From CAVQBC01 sp963848415 (GTDB lineage: Bacteria; Actinomycetota; Thermoleophilia; Solirubrobacterales; Solirubrobacteraceae), in assembly GCA_963848415.1 (NCBI GenBank), contig CAWKDN010000001.1, positions 2,976,001-3,040,000 on the forward strand: a stretch of DNA of 64,000 nt, given 5' to 3'. How positions within the stretch are numbered: the first letter of the stretch is position 1; each line of letters begins with the position of its first letter. Of the stretch, positions 31,687 through 40,200 are shown piece after piece. The position numbers and the translations under genes were made by a program. The notes under the pieces were generated by a model that worked only from the letters and a program-made list of their open reading frames with translations, ran no database searches and was not told the DNA's origin.

Positions 31687-34192
31687 GTGCGGGCCGAGGC
31701 TCTCCTCGCTGCCCCGGCGGGCGTGGCTGGGCCTCGGAGCGGTCGTCGTCCTCGTGGCGGCGGGCATCGTGGCGGCGATCCTGGTCTCCGGCGAGCGCGC
31801 GGCGGAGCGCCGCGAGCCCGCCCGCGCCGACGTGGTCGGCTACGACGGGCGCTCCCCGCGCGAGCCGGCGGGCGCGCGCGTGCGCGTGCTGGTGGAGCTG
31901 GCCCGCCCGGCGCTGGGGGAGGTCGTCGCCGAGCGCGAGCTCGACGCCGTCCCAGCAGCGCGCCTACGTGCGCTCGCTCGGCAGCGAGGCGGCGGCGCTG
32001 CGCTCCGCGCTCGGCGCCCGCGGGATCCGGCTGCGCGACGTCGCGACCTACGGGCGCACCTTCAACGGCTTCGCCGCGACCGTGCGCAGCCAGGACCTCG
32101 CCGAGCTCTCCGGCCAGGGGATCCGCGCCCAGCCCGTCCGGCGCTTCTACCCGGCCACGAGCGAGCCGGTCCCGTCGCCCGGCGGCGCGGCGCCGCCCCC
32201 GGCCGCGGCGCCGCCGGCCCGCCAGGCGCCCGTCGCGCTGCTGGACTCCGGCGTCGACGCGGGCCACCCGTGGCTCGCCGGCCGCGTCGCGCGCGGCTAC
32301 GACGCCGTCGACCGCGACACGCGACCCCGCGCCCGGCGCCGACCGCGCGCTGCCCGGGCGGCGGGAGCGCAGCGGCACCGCGCTGGCCGGGCTGCTCGCG
32401 GCCGGCGGCGAGCGCGTCCGGCCCATCCGCGTCGCCGGCCTGCAGGCCGCCGCCGGCGCCGGCCGGCGCCGAGGACCTGGCCACCACCGACCGGCTGCTG
32501 GCCGGGCTCGAGCGCGCCGTGGATCCCGACGGCGACGGCGCCTGCGACGACGGCGCGCGCGTCGCCGTCGTCGGGGTCAACGCGCCCTACGCCGGCTTCG
32601 CCGAGAGCGCCGAGGCGAGCGCCGTCCGGCGCGCGACCGCGCTCGGCACGCTGGTCGTCGCGCCCGCGGGCAACGAGGGCGCCGCCAAGCCGCCGGCGGG
32701 CACGGTCGGCTCGCCCGGCGCGGCCGGCGCCGCGCTCACCGCCGGCGCGCTGGCCGAGCCGGGCGCCGCCGGGCACGCCGAGCTCGAGCTGGGCGGCCTC
32801 GAGCTCGACGCCGCGCTGCTCGGCGGCGCGCCGCCCGCGGATCGCAGCCTGCGGACCGCCGGGCCCGTGCGCACCGCCGACCCCGAGGCCCTGCTCGCGG
32901 GGCGGCGGCGAGCGGATCACCGATCGCCTCGTGGTGGTCGCCGCCGGCGCCAACCCGTCGGCCCAGGCCGCCGCGGCGGCGGCGGCCGGCGCCCGCGCCG
33001 TGCTGCTCGCCCGCCCCGGCGAGCGCCCGCTGCCCGCCATGCCGGCCGGCCGCGTCGGCGTCCCGGTGCTCGGGGTCACCGGCGCGGGCGCCGAGGCGGT
33101 GCTCGAGGCCGAGGCGGGCGAGGCGGTCCGCGTCGGCCGCGTGCGGCCCGGGCGCGCGAGCCGGCCTGGCGCGCCGCCAGGCGGCACGGCGACCTCCGCC
33201 GCCGCGGCCGAGCGCGCCGCGCCGCGTCGCCTCGCCCTTCAGCTCGCGCGGCCCGGCGCTCTCGGGCGAGATCAAGCCCGACGTGGCCGCGCCGGGGGCC
33301 GCGCTGACCGCGTTCGCGGGCGGCGGGACCGCGATCGCGGGCGGCAGCGCGGTCGCCGCCGTGCGGACCGCCGCCGAGGCGGCGCGGCTCGCCCGCGCTC
33401 TGCCGCGCGCCGGGCCCGAGGAGCTGGCGCGCCGCGCTCGCCGCCGCCGCCGATCCCGTGCGCGGCCTGCCTGTCGCCGCCGCCGGCACCGGCGCGCTGC
33501 GGCGCCCGCCTGCGCAGCAGCCGCTGGAGACGGTCGCCACCCCGCCGCTCGGCCCCGACGCCGACACCGCGGCGCCGATCAGCTTCACGGTGCGCGTGCG
33601 CGCGCCCGCAGGCGGCGCGGCCGTCCGCGCCGGCCTCGAGGCCCAGGCCGACCCGCGCGCGGCCGCCTCGGTGACGCCGCGCACGCTGGCGATCGCGCCG
33701 CGGCAGACCGGCGAGCTGACGCTCGGGATCATCCGCGCGGACCTGCCGGCGGGCGCGATCGCCCTCGGCCGGCTCGTCGCCCGCGACGCCGCCCGCCGGT
33801 CGCTGCTCTCGGTCGCCCTGGCGGCTGGACGCCGGCCCGCCGCCACCCGTCCCGATCGGCCCGGTGCGGCCGCTGGCCCGCGACGGCCGCGTCGAGGGCG
33901 TGGGGTTCACGCTCGGGGCGTTCTCGCGCGGCGACCCGCAGGGCGCCGGCACGAGCGTCTGCCGCCGGCGGAGCGCGCACTGCTGGAGATCGTCGACAGC
34001 CAGGGCAGGCTCGTGCGCCGCCTGACCCCGCCGGGCGGCGCGCGCGACCTGCTGCCCGCCGAGTACGCCTACCGGCTGCCGCGCGGCGCCCGCCGCGACC
34101 TGCCGGCTGGCGAGCTGCGCTTCCGCGTCCGCGCCCGCGGGCCGCGCCAGCGGGAGTGGACCGAGGCGCTCTCCGACCCGTTCGCGCGATGA
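31687..34192 (+). pseudogene. Subtilase-like (S8) membrane-anchored protein broken by about nine single-base indels
   Basis: Coding signal runs through all three frames. In order the pieces give a membrane segment (RAWLGLGAVVVLVAAGIVAA), a prodomain-like part (GIRLRDVATYGRTFNGFAAT), the Asp motif VALLDSGVDAGHPWLAG, ERSGTALAGLLAAGG where the catalytic His region should be (Ser instead of His), APAGNEGAA, a PA-like insert (LVVVAAGANPSAQ), SSRGPALSGEIKPDVAAPG, GGSAVAA (Ala in place of the catalytic Ser) and an Fn3-like C-terminal part. Shifts lie near 31692, 31952, 32325, 32470, 32898, 33222, 33436, 33830 and 33968, all in short G/C runs; eight look like +1 and the last like -1. The final frame ends in an ATGA overlap with the glutaredoxin-like gene, so an intact ancestor was part of this operon. 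Recent decay or local sequence errors are both possible. Confidence 0.85.
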
Positions 34193-34449
34193 GGACGGTC
34201 GTGCTCTTCGGCCGGCCGGGCTGCCACCTCTGCGACGAGGCGCGCCTGGTGCTCGAGCGCGTGCGCGTCGAGCACCCCTTCCGCCTGCTCGAGCGCGACA
34301 TCACGGCCGACGACGCGCTGCACCGCGCCTACCTCGAGCGCATCCCGGTGATCAGCCTGGACGGCGAGGAGCTCTTCGACCACTTCGTCGACGAGGCGGT
34401 GCTCGTCTCCCGGCTGTCTGGATCCGGTGGCCCAGCGACTACAGTGTGA
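34189..34449 (+). CDS. Glutaredoxin-like protein (DUF836 / thioredoxin fold)
   Basis: 86 residues. TVVLFGRPGCHLCDEARLVL carries the C-x2-C redox motif (CHLC) at the start of a thioredoxin fold, and RIPVISLDGEELFDHFVDEA has the cis-proline. Family members are small thiol-disulfide proteins, usually of unknown partner. It sits 6 bp before rex, a redox-sensing repressor, which fits a redox theme. The ATG overlaps the stop of the preceding broken gene. Confidence 0.9.
   Translation: MRTVVLFGRPGCHLCDEARLVLERVRVEHPFRLLERDITADDALHRAYLERIPVISLDGEELFDHFVDEAVLVSRLSGSGGPATTV
34440..34445 (+). promoter_or_regulatory. TACAGT -10 box of rex
   Basis: TAnnnT hexamer 10 nt before ATG 34456; it overlaps the end of the glutaredoxin-like gene. 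Confidence 0.4.
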
Positions 34450-34455
34450 CCAGCG

Positions 34456-35145
34456 ATGACCATCGGCGACGTCGCGACACGCACCGGCGAGGCCGGCGCC
34501 CAGGGGGACGACGCGCCGGGAGCGCTCTCGGACCGCCTCTCGCTCGGCGTCGCCGCGCGCCTCTCCCGCTACCTGCAGGTGCTCACCCAGGCGCGCAAGA
34601 TGGGCAAGGAGACGATCTCCTCCCAGGAGCTCTCGGAGTACACGCACGTCAACTCGACCCAGATCCGCCGCGACCTCTCGGGGTTCGGCAAGTTCGGCAA
34701 GCGCGGGGTGGGCTACAACGTCGACTCGCTGGTCTCTCAGATCCGCAAGATCCTGCGGACCTCCGGCCAGCACAACATCGCGCTGTTCGGGGCCGGGCAC
34801 CTCGGCCAGGCGATCGCGTCCTCGGACATCTTCGCCGACCACGGCTTCCGCGTCGTCGCCGTCTTCGACCCGGCGGAGGAGAAGCTCGGCGAGCCGGTCG
34901 GCACGGTCACCGTCCGCCACCCGCGCGACCTGCGCACGGTCGTGGAGGAGGAGGACATCGTCGTCGGGGTGCTCGCGGTGCCGACGGCCGCCGCGCAGGA
35001 GCTCGCCGACGCGCTCGTCGACGCCGGGGTCAAGATCATCTTCAACTACTCCGACGCCCTGCTCCACGTCCCGCCCGAGGTCACGGTCCACACCTCGAGC
35101 CCCGCCGTCGACCTGCTCTACGCGCTGTACTTCTACCTGACCTAG
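34456..35145 (+). CDS. rex: Redox-sensing transcriptional repressor Rex
   Basis: 229 residues. The N-terminal winged helix shows ARLSRYLQVLTQARKMGKET, VNSTQIRRDLSGFGKFGKRG and VGYNVDSLV, the standard Rex DNA-binding domain. The Rossmann domain has NIALFGAGHLGQAIASS (GxGxxG) and ends with PAVDLLYALYFYL, the domain-swapped helix. Rex senses NADH/NAD+ and represses respiratory and fermentative genes under a low ratio. Members of its regulon cannot be listed from this window. A hairpin follows at about 35202-35248. Confidence 0.96.
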   Translation: MTIGDVATRTGEAGAQGDDAPGALSDRLSLGVAARLSRYLQVLTQARKMGKETISSQELSEYTHVNSTQIRRDLSGFGKFGKRGVGYNVDSLVSQIRKILRTSGQHNIALFGAGHLGQAIASSDIFADHGFRVVAVFDPAEEKLGEPVGTVTVRHPRDLRTVVEEEDIVVGVLAVPTAAAQELADALVDAGVKIIFNYSDALLHVPPEVTVHTSSPAVDLLYALYFYLT

Positions 35146-35201
35146 ATGACGAGTTCCACGACCCCACGGTCGTCTGGCGGCGTTCCGCGGCGCTGGACGG
35201 C

Positions 35202-35248
35202 ACCCGCCCAGAGGGCCCGTGGCACCACCACTGTGCCCTCGGGCGGGC
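35202..35248 (+). terminator. Possible hairpin terminator after rex
   Basis: CCCGCCC and GAGGGC near 35202-35216 pair with GCCCTCGGGCGGG near 35236-35248, with one bulge and an 18-20-nt loop. No T-run follows, so termination is only suggested. Confidence 0.35.
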
Positions 35249-35321
35249 ACCCCCCAGCACCCACGGAACATCCACCAGCCGGCCGCGCGGTCGTGAAACT
35301 CCCCATCTAGCGGTCCAGCTC

Positions 35322-36464
35322 ATGATCGACGTCGCCGCCGCGCGCGAGACCTTCGAGGCCTCCGCCGACCTCACCGTCGGTCTGGAGGAGGAGTTCGCCC
35401 TGATCGACCCGGCGACGCTCCAGCTCGTCCCCGCGTTCGAGCGCCTGCGCCAGGCGGGCCAGGCCGATCCGGTGCTCGGCCCGTCGATCGCCGGCGAGCT
35501 GATCGCCTCGGAGATCGAGATCCGCTCGGGCGCGGGCGTCGACCTCGAGGATGCGTTGCAGCGCCAGGGCGAGGCCCGCCGGCGGCTGTTCGACCTCGCC
35601 CACCGCAGCGGCATCGCCCTCGGATCGACCGGCACGCACCCGCTGTCGGACTACCGCGAGCAGCACATCATCGACACCGACCACTACCGCCGCGTCGAGG
35701 ACGGCCTCAAGTACGTCGCGTGGCGCAACAACACCTTCTCGCTGCACGTCCACGTCGGCGTGCAGGGCGCCGACCGCGCGATCCGCGTCTGCGACCGCCT
35801 GCGCCCGGTGCTGCCGCTGCTGCTGGCGGTCTCGGCGAACTCGCCCTACGTCGACGGACGCGACTCCGGGCTGCACTCGGCCCGCACCCAGACCTTCACG
35901 AAGTCCTTCCCGCGCTGCGGCATCCCCGACGCCTTCGGCAGCTGGGCGGCGTGGGCGGAGTACGTCGACCTGCTGGTGCGCACCGGCTCGATCGTCGAGT
36001 TCACCCAGCTGTGGTGGTCCGTGCGCCCCCACCACAGCTTCGGCACGGTCGAGGTGCGCATCTGCGACACCCAGACCACCGCCGAGGAGTGCGACGCGCT
36101 GGCCGGCCTGATCGTCGCCTGCGTCGCCCAGGCCGCGCGCGAGGTGGACGCGGACGCGACGCCGCCCGACCTCCCCGGCCGCCTGATCGAGGAGAACATG
36201 TGGCGCGCGATCCGCTACGGGCTCGACGGGCGGCTGCTCGATCTCCAGGCGCCGCGCGTCGAGGAGTTCCCGGCGGCCGAGGCCGCCGACCGGCTGCGCG
36301 CCTGGACCGGCGCGAGCGCTAGCCTGCCCCCGCTCAACGGCGCTCAGCGCCAGCGCCGGCTGATCGACGCCGGCGCGACGCCCGCCGAGGTCTACGCCGA
36401 GTGCGTGGACGCGACCCAGGCGACCTTCTTCCCCCAGACCGACGCTGAGGAGACGGTGCGATGA
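35322..36464 (+). CDS. YbdK-type carboxylate-amine ligase (glutamate--cysteine ligase 2 family)
   Basis: 380 residues of the GCS2 family. TVGLEEEFALIDPATLQLVP is the glutamate/metal-binding N-terminus; ASEIEIRSGAGVDLEDAL, STGTHPLSDYREQHI, NTFSLHVHVGVQ and SANSPYVDGRDSGLHSARTQ follow, then WWSVRPHHSFGTVEVRICDT. Members make gamma-glutamyl bonds; weak gamma-glutamylcysteine synthesis has been shown for E. coli YbdK. Physiological substrate here is unknown. ATG 35322 is 176 bp after rex; the stop overlaps the next ATG. Confidence 0.93.
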   Translation: MIDVAAARETFEASADLTVGLEEEFALIDPATLQLVPAFERLRQAGQADPVLGPSIAGELIASEIEIRSGAGVDLEDALQRQGEARRRLFDLAHRSGIALGSTGTHPLSDYREQHIIDTDHYRRVEDGLKYVAWRNNTFSLHVHVGVQGADRAIRVCDRLRPVLPLLLAVSANSPYVDGRDSGLHSARTQTFTKSFPRCGIPDAFGSWAAWAEYVDLLVRTGSIVEFTQLWWSVRPHHSFGTVEVRICDTQTTAEECDALAGLIVACVAQAAREVDADATPPDLPGRLIEENMWRAIRYGLDGRLLDLQAPRVEEFPAAEAADRLRAWTGASASLPPLNGAQRQRRLIDAGATPAEVYAECVDATQATFFPQTDAEETVR

Positions 36465-36940
36465 CTCAAGGACCCCCCGATCCCGCCGGCCGCCCCGAGC
36501 TCTCCGAGGAGGAGCTGCGCCAGCTCGAGGCCGAGATGGACCGCATCACGGTCGACGACGTGCTGCTGCAGACGATCGTCAGCCTGCTCAACCTCGGCGC
36601 GCGCAAGGCCGGGATGGGCGCCCCGCAGGGCCAGGAGCCGCCGGAACCGGACCTCGAGCAGCTGCGCCAGGCGATCGAAGGGGCGCGCGCGCTGCTACCG
36701 GTCGTCGAGCCGCGCCACGGCCAGCAGCTCGGGCCGATCAAGGAGACCCTCTCGCGCCTGCAGATGATCTACGTGCAGGCCACGGGCGGCCCGCCGCCGC
36801 CCGGCCCGGAGGCCGCGGCGCCCGGCGCGCCGCCGCCGCCGCCCGGTCCCGCCGAGCCTGCGCCGGGCCCGCCGCAGCCCGACGAGGAGGGCCGCGGCCC
36901 GGCGCAGCGCTCCGGGCGGCTCTGGATCCCTGGCCAGTAG
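36461..36940 (+). CDS. DUF1844-like protein with proline-rich tail
   Basis: 159 residues. Residues 15-110 are helical with the DUF1844-type pattern: ITVDDVLLQTIVSLLNLGAR, DLEQLRQAIEGARALLPVVE and IKETLSRLQMIYVQATGG. From about 110 the chain is nearly all Pro/Gly/Ala/Glu, ending GRLWIPGQ. No enzymatic motif is visible and the family has no established function. It is coupled to the ligase gene by an ATGA overlap. Confidence 0.75.
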   Translation: MTQGPPDPAGRPELSEEELRQLEAEMDRITVDDVLLQTIVSLLNLGARKAGMGAPQGQEPPEPDLEQLRQAIEGARALLPVVEPRHGQQLGPIKETLSRLQMIYVQATGGPPPPGPEAAAPGAPPPPPGPAEPAPGPPQPDEEGRGPAQRSGRLWIPGQ

Positions 36941-36996
36941 GAGAGGATCGCCCGTCCGGCCGGGCGCCTGGGCGGCGGCTCGTCGTCCGGCCGCGG

Positions 36997-37002
36997 TACA
37001 CT
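36997..37002 (+). promoter_or_regulatory. TACACT -10 box upstream of hppA
   Basis: TAnnnT hexamer about 97 nt before TTG 37100, so unlike most units here this gene would have a real 5' leader with a Shine-Dalgarno. Confidence 0.4.
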
Positions 37003-37099
37003 CGCTGGCGCGCGGCGGCCCCTGAGGGCTGCCGCTTCGCTTTGTTCGCCCCCTGCGCCCGCCGCAGTGGGCATTCGACCTGATCTCAGAGGGGTTTCC

Positions 37100-39175
37100 T
37101 TGTCCAACTTCCTGACCGACCACGGGGTCATCGTCGCGCTCGTGTGCTCGCTGTGCGCGGTCGCCTACGGCGTGGTGACGAGCCAGCGCCTGCTCGCGCT
37201 CTCACCAGGCAACGACACGATGCGCTCGCTGTCGCTCTCGATCCAGGAGGGCGCCTCGGCGTACCTCCGCCGGCAGTACACGACGATCGGCATCGTCGGC
37301 GTCGTGCTCTTCGTCGCGCTGATCCCGCTCCAGGGCTGGGAGGTGGCCGTCGGCTTCCTGATCGGCGGCGTGCTCTCCGGCGCTGCGGGCTTCATCGGCA
37401 TGAACGTCTCGGTGCGCGCCAACGCCCGCGTGGCCGAGGCCGCCCGCGGCGGTATCGGGCCGGCGCTCGACGTCGCCTTCCGCGGCGGCGCGGTGACCGG
37501 CATGCTCGTCGCCGGCCTCGCGCTGCTGGGCGTCGCCGCCTACTACGGCTTCCTCACCGCGTTCGTGGGGACCGACACCAAGGACGCCGTGGACGCCCTG
37601 ATCGGCCTCGGCTTCGGCGGCTCGCTGATCTCCGTCTTCGCCCGCCTGGGCGGCGGCATCTTCACCAAGGGCGCCGACGTGGGCGCCGACATCGTCGGCA
37701 AGATCGAGGCCGGCATCCCGGAGGACGACCCGCGCAACCCGGCCGTGATCGCCGACAACGTCGGCGACAACGTGGGCGACTGCGCCGGCATGGCCGCCGA
37801 CCTGTTCGAGACCTACGCCGTCACCGCCGTCGCGGTCATGCTGCTCGGCGTCCTGACCTTCGGCGAGGCGAACTCGACGGCCGTCGTGCTCTTCCCGCTG
37901 GTGCTCGGCGGCGTGTCGATCATCGGCTCGATCCTCGGCACCTTCGCGGTGAAGTCGGCCGCCGGCAACGTCGAGCGCGCGCTCTATCAGGGCATGATCG
38001 TCGCGGGGATCTTCGCCGCGGTGCTCTTCTACCCCGTCACCGCGGCCATGATGGACGACCTCGTCTACGCCAACCCCGCCTCGGGCGCGGCGCCCGGCGT
38101 GCTCGACTTCTACCTCTGCTCGCTGATCGGCCTCGCGGTCACGGCGCTGCTGTTCGTGATCACCGACTACTACACCTCGACGCGCTTCGCTCCCGTCAAG
38201 AGCACCGCGGCGGCGTCGGTGACCGGTCACGCGACCAACATCATCCAGGGCCTCGCCAAGGGCCTGCAGGCCACGGCGCTACCCGCGCTCGTGATCGTGT
38301 TCGGCATCCTCGGCGCCTACGAGCTGGCCGGGATCTACGGGATCGGCGTCGCCGTCATGGCGCAGCTCTCGCTGTGCGGCGTGATCGTCGCCCTCGACGC
38401 CTTCGGGCCGATCACCGACAACGCCGGCGGCATCGCCGAGATGGCGGAGATGCCCGAGGACGTGCGCAACGTCACCGACCCGCTCGACGCGGTCGGCAAC
38501 ACGACCAAGGCGGTGACGAAGGGCTACGCGATCGGCTCGGCCGCGCTCGCCGCGCTGGTGCTCTTCGCCGCCTTCCAGATCGAGCTCAACGAGGAGCTCG
38601 CCGCCGACGGCCGGGAGCCGATCGCGTTCCTCATCAACGATCCCTACGTGCTGATCGGCCTGCTGCTGGGCGGCATGATGGTGTGCCTGTTCGCGGCGCT
38701 CTCGATGGAGGCCGTCGGCCGCGCCGGCGGCGCGGTGGTCGAGGAGGTGCGCCGCCAGTTCCGCGAGAAGCCGGGCATCATGGAGGGCACCGACAAGCCC
38801 GACTACGCCCGCTGCGTGGACCTCGTGACCAAGGCGGCCCAGCGCGAGATGATCCTCCCGTCGCTGATCCCGATCGTCGTCACGGTGGTCGTCGGCGTGC
38901 TCTCGGCCAAGGCGCTCGGCGGCCTGCTGATCGGCGTGATCGTCGTCGGCCTGTTCCTGGCCGTCCTGATGACCGCCGGCGGCGGCGCGTGGGACAACGC
39001 CAAGAAGCTGATCGAGGACGGCGCTTACGGCGGCAAGGGCTCCGACGCCCACGCGGCCTCGATCACCGGCGACACCGTCGGCGACCCGTTCAAGGACACC
39101 GCCGGGCCCGCCATCAACCCCATGATCAAGGTCGCCAACATCGTGGCGATCCTGATCATCCCGCTGGTCGCCTGA
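37100..39175 (+). CDS. hppA: Membrane-bound proton-translocating pyrophosphatase (K+-independent type)
   Basis: 691 residues with about 16 membrane helices, usual size. It couples PPi hydrolysis to H+ export. Active-site motifs are intact: FTKGADVGADIVGKIEAGIP (DVGADLVGK-type), AVIADNVGDNVGDCAGMAAD, ITDNAGGIAEM and the late DTVGDPFKDTAGPAINP. In GNTTKAVTKGYAIGSA the position after GNTT is Lys rather than Ala, the accepted marker of K+-independent H+-pumping enzymes. Start TTG 37100 is set by an AGAGGGG Shine-Dalgarno 5-6 nt upstream and by the family N-terminus. Confidence 0.96.
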   Translation: MSNFLTDHGVIVALVCSLCAVAYGVVTSQRLLALSPGNDTMRSLSLSIQEGASAYLRRQYTTIGIVGVVLFVALIPLQGWEVAVGFLIGGVLSGAAGFIGMNVSVRANARVAEAARGGIGPALDVAFRGGAVTGMLVAGLALLGVAAYYGFLTAFVGTDTKDAVDALIGLGFGGSLISVFARLGGGIFTKGADVGADIVGKIEAGIPEDDPRNPAVIADNVGDNVGDCAGMAADLFETYAVTAVAVMLLGVLTFGEANSTAVVLFPLVLGGVSIIGSILGTFAVKSAAGNVERALYQGMIVAGIFAAVLFYPVTAAMMDDLVYANPASGAAPGVLDFYLCSLIGLAVTALLFVITDYYTSTRFAPVKSTAAASVTGHATNIIQGLAKGLQATALPALVIVFGILGAYELAGIYGIGVAVMAQLSLCGVIVALDAFGPITDNAGGIAEMAEMPEDVRNVTDPLDAVGNTTKAVTKGYAIGSAALAALVLFAAFQIELNEELAADGREPIAFLINDPYVLIGLLLGGMMVCLFAALSMEAVGRAGGAVVEEVRRQFREKPGIMEGTDKPDYARCVDLVTKAAQREMILPSLIPIVVTVVVGVLSAKALGGLLIGVIVVGLFLAVLMTAGGGAWDNAKKLIEDGAYGGKGSDAHAASITGDTVGDPFKDTAGPAINPMIKVANIVAILIIPLVA

Positions 39176-39191
39176 GCGTTCCGGCGACGAC

Positions 39192-39217
39192 GGCCCGCCG
39201 CGCTCAGGCGGCGGGCC
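39192..39217. terminator. Hairpin between hppA and the convergent VOC gene
   Basis: Perfect 10-bp GC stem (39192-39201 with 39208-39217), loop GCTCAG, just past the hppA stop and covering the last codons of the convergent gene. Likely bidirectional; no T-run. Confidence 0.5.
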
Positions 39218-39935
39218 GGTCGTGCCGGACGAGCTCGACGCTGTTGCCGTCGGGGTCCAGGACGAAGGCGCCGTAGTAGCCGCGGTGGTACTGCGGGCGC
39301 TCGCCCGGCGCGCCGTCGTCGCGGTAGCCGGCGGCGGTCAGCTCCGCGTGGAACGCGTCCACGACCTGGCGTGTCGCCGGAAAGGCGAGGTGGACGTGCT
39401 CGGTCCGCGGCGAGCCGGCCACGAGGGAGAACGAGCCGCTCGTGCCCCGGAAGTGCGCGAAGTCCGGCCGGTCGGTGCGCAGCGCGAAGCCGGCGTGCGG
39501 CGCGACGGCGGCGTAGAAGCGCCTGGACGCGGCGACGTCGGCGACCCGGATCCACACGTGGTCGATCACCCCGTCGCCGCGCAGCGCGCCGTGATGGACC
39601 GCCTCGGCGCTGTTGCCGTCCGGGTCGCGCAGGAAGCCGCCGTAGTAGTCCTCGCGGTACTGCGGCCGTGGCCCCGGCGCGCCGTCGTCGGCGTAGCCGG
39701 CGTCGACGCCGGCCTGCCAGAACGCGTCGACGTGCGCGCGCGACGGCGCGGCGAAGCCGACGTGCAGCCCGCGGGTCACCGGGCGCTCGCCGGCCGCCGC
39801 GAGCGAGAAGTCCTCCCACTCGACGAAGGTCTCACCGAGGCTCGGCGGTACGTCGCTGAGCGTCGCCAGGACCGTCGTGTAGAACGCGGCCGAGGCCTCG
39901 CGGTCGCTCGTGCGCAGGGTGACGTGGTCGAACAC
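39204..39935 (-). CDS. Tandem glyoxalase/bleomycin-resistance (VOC) domain protein
   Basis: 243 residues made of two VOC domains of about 120 each. The first starts FDHVTLRTSDREASAAFYTT and ends with DPDGNSAEAVHHG; the second starts IDHVWIRVADVAASRRFYAA and ends DPDGNSVELVRHD. Each half has the His near its start and the Glu near its end expected for a metal site. VOC proteins include glyoxalases, dioxygenases and resistance proteins; substrate unknown. GTG 39935 lies 6 nt after a TACAGT box. Confidence 0.9.
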   Translation of the reverse strand: MFDHVTLRTSDREASAAFYTTVLATLSDVPPSLGETFVEWEDFSLAAAGERPVTRGLHVGFAAPSRAHVDAFWQAGVDAGYADDGAPGPRPQYREDYYGGFLRDPDGNSAEAVHHGALRGDGVIDHVWIRVADVAASRRFYAAVAPHAGFALRTDRPDFAHFRGTSGSFSLVAGSPRTEHVHLAFPATRQVVDAFHAELTAAGYRDDGAPGERPQYHRGYYGAFVLDPDGNSVELVRHDRPAA

Positions 39936-39941
39936 CGCGCC

Positions 39942-39947
39942 ACTGTA
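39942..39947 (-). promoter_or_regulatory. TACAGT -10 box of the VOC gene
   Basis: TAnnnT hexamer 6 nt before GTG 39935 on the minus strand. Confidence 0.45.
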
Positions 39948-40034
39948 GCCCCGGGGCCGGGCTGCTCCCGTACTCAGGCGTCGTACCGGGAATTCCGGGC
40001 CTCGACCTCGAGCGCGTGCTCGACCTCTCGCGTC

Positions 40035-40160
40035 TCATCGCCCGCGCAGTTCGAGCGCGACCGCGCCGATCACCAGGGCCGCTCCGACAAACGCGCCGAC
40101 CCAGACCGGCTCGTTGAGCACGGTCGCGCCCATCACGGCGCCCGCGGCCGCACGCTGAGC
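40035..40160 (-). pseudogene. Remnant of an EamA/DMT-family transporter (C-terminal end only)
   Basis: Reading leftwards from about 40160 one frame gives AGAVMGATVLNEPVWVGAFV then GAALVIGAVALELRGR and a TGA at 40035-40037. This is the last helix pair of an EamA-type drug/metabolite transporter (the NEP motif before the final helix is typical). Nothing upstream continues the family, so only the C-terminal end survives. It is wedged between the VOC and acetamidase genes. Confidence 0.65.
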
Positions 40161-40200
40161 GCGACGTTTTCAGCGACGGCGCGGCCGGCTGAGCCGGTCC

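Noticed and set aside
31687..34192. Programmed frameshifting in the subtilase-like gene
   Set aside because: About nine shifts would be needed with no slippery heptamers or stop-codon contexts; single-base indels are the simpler reading.
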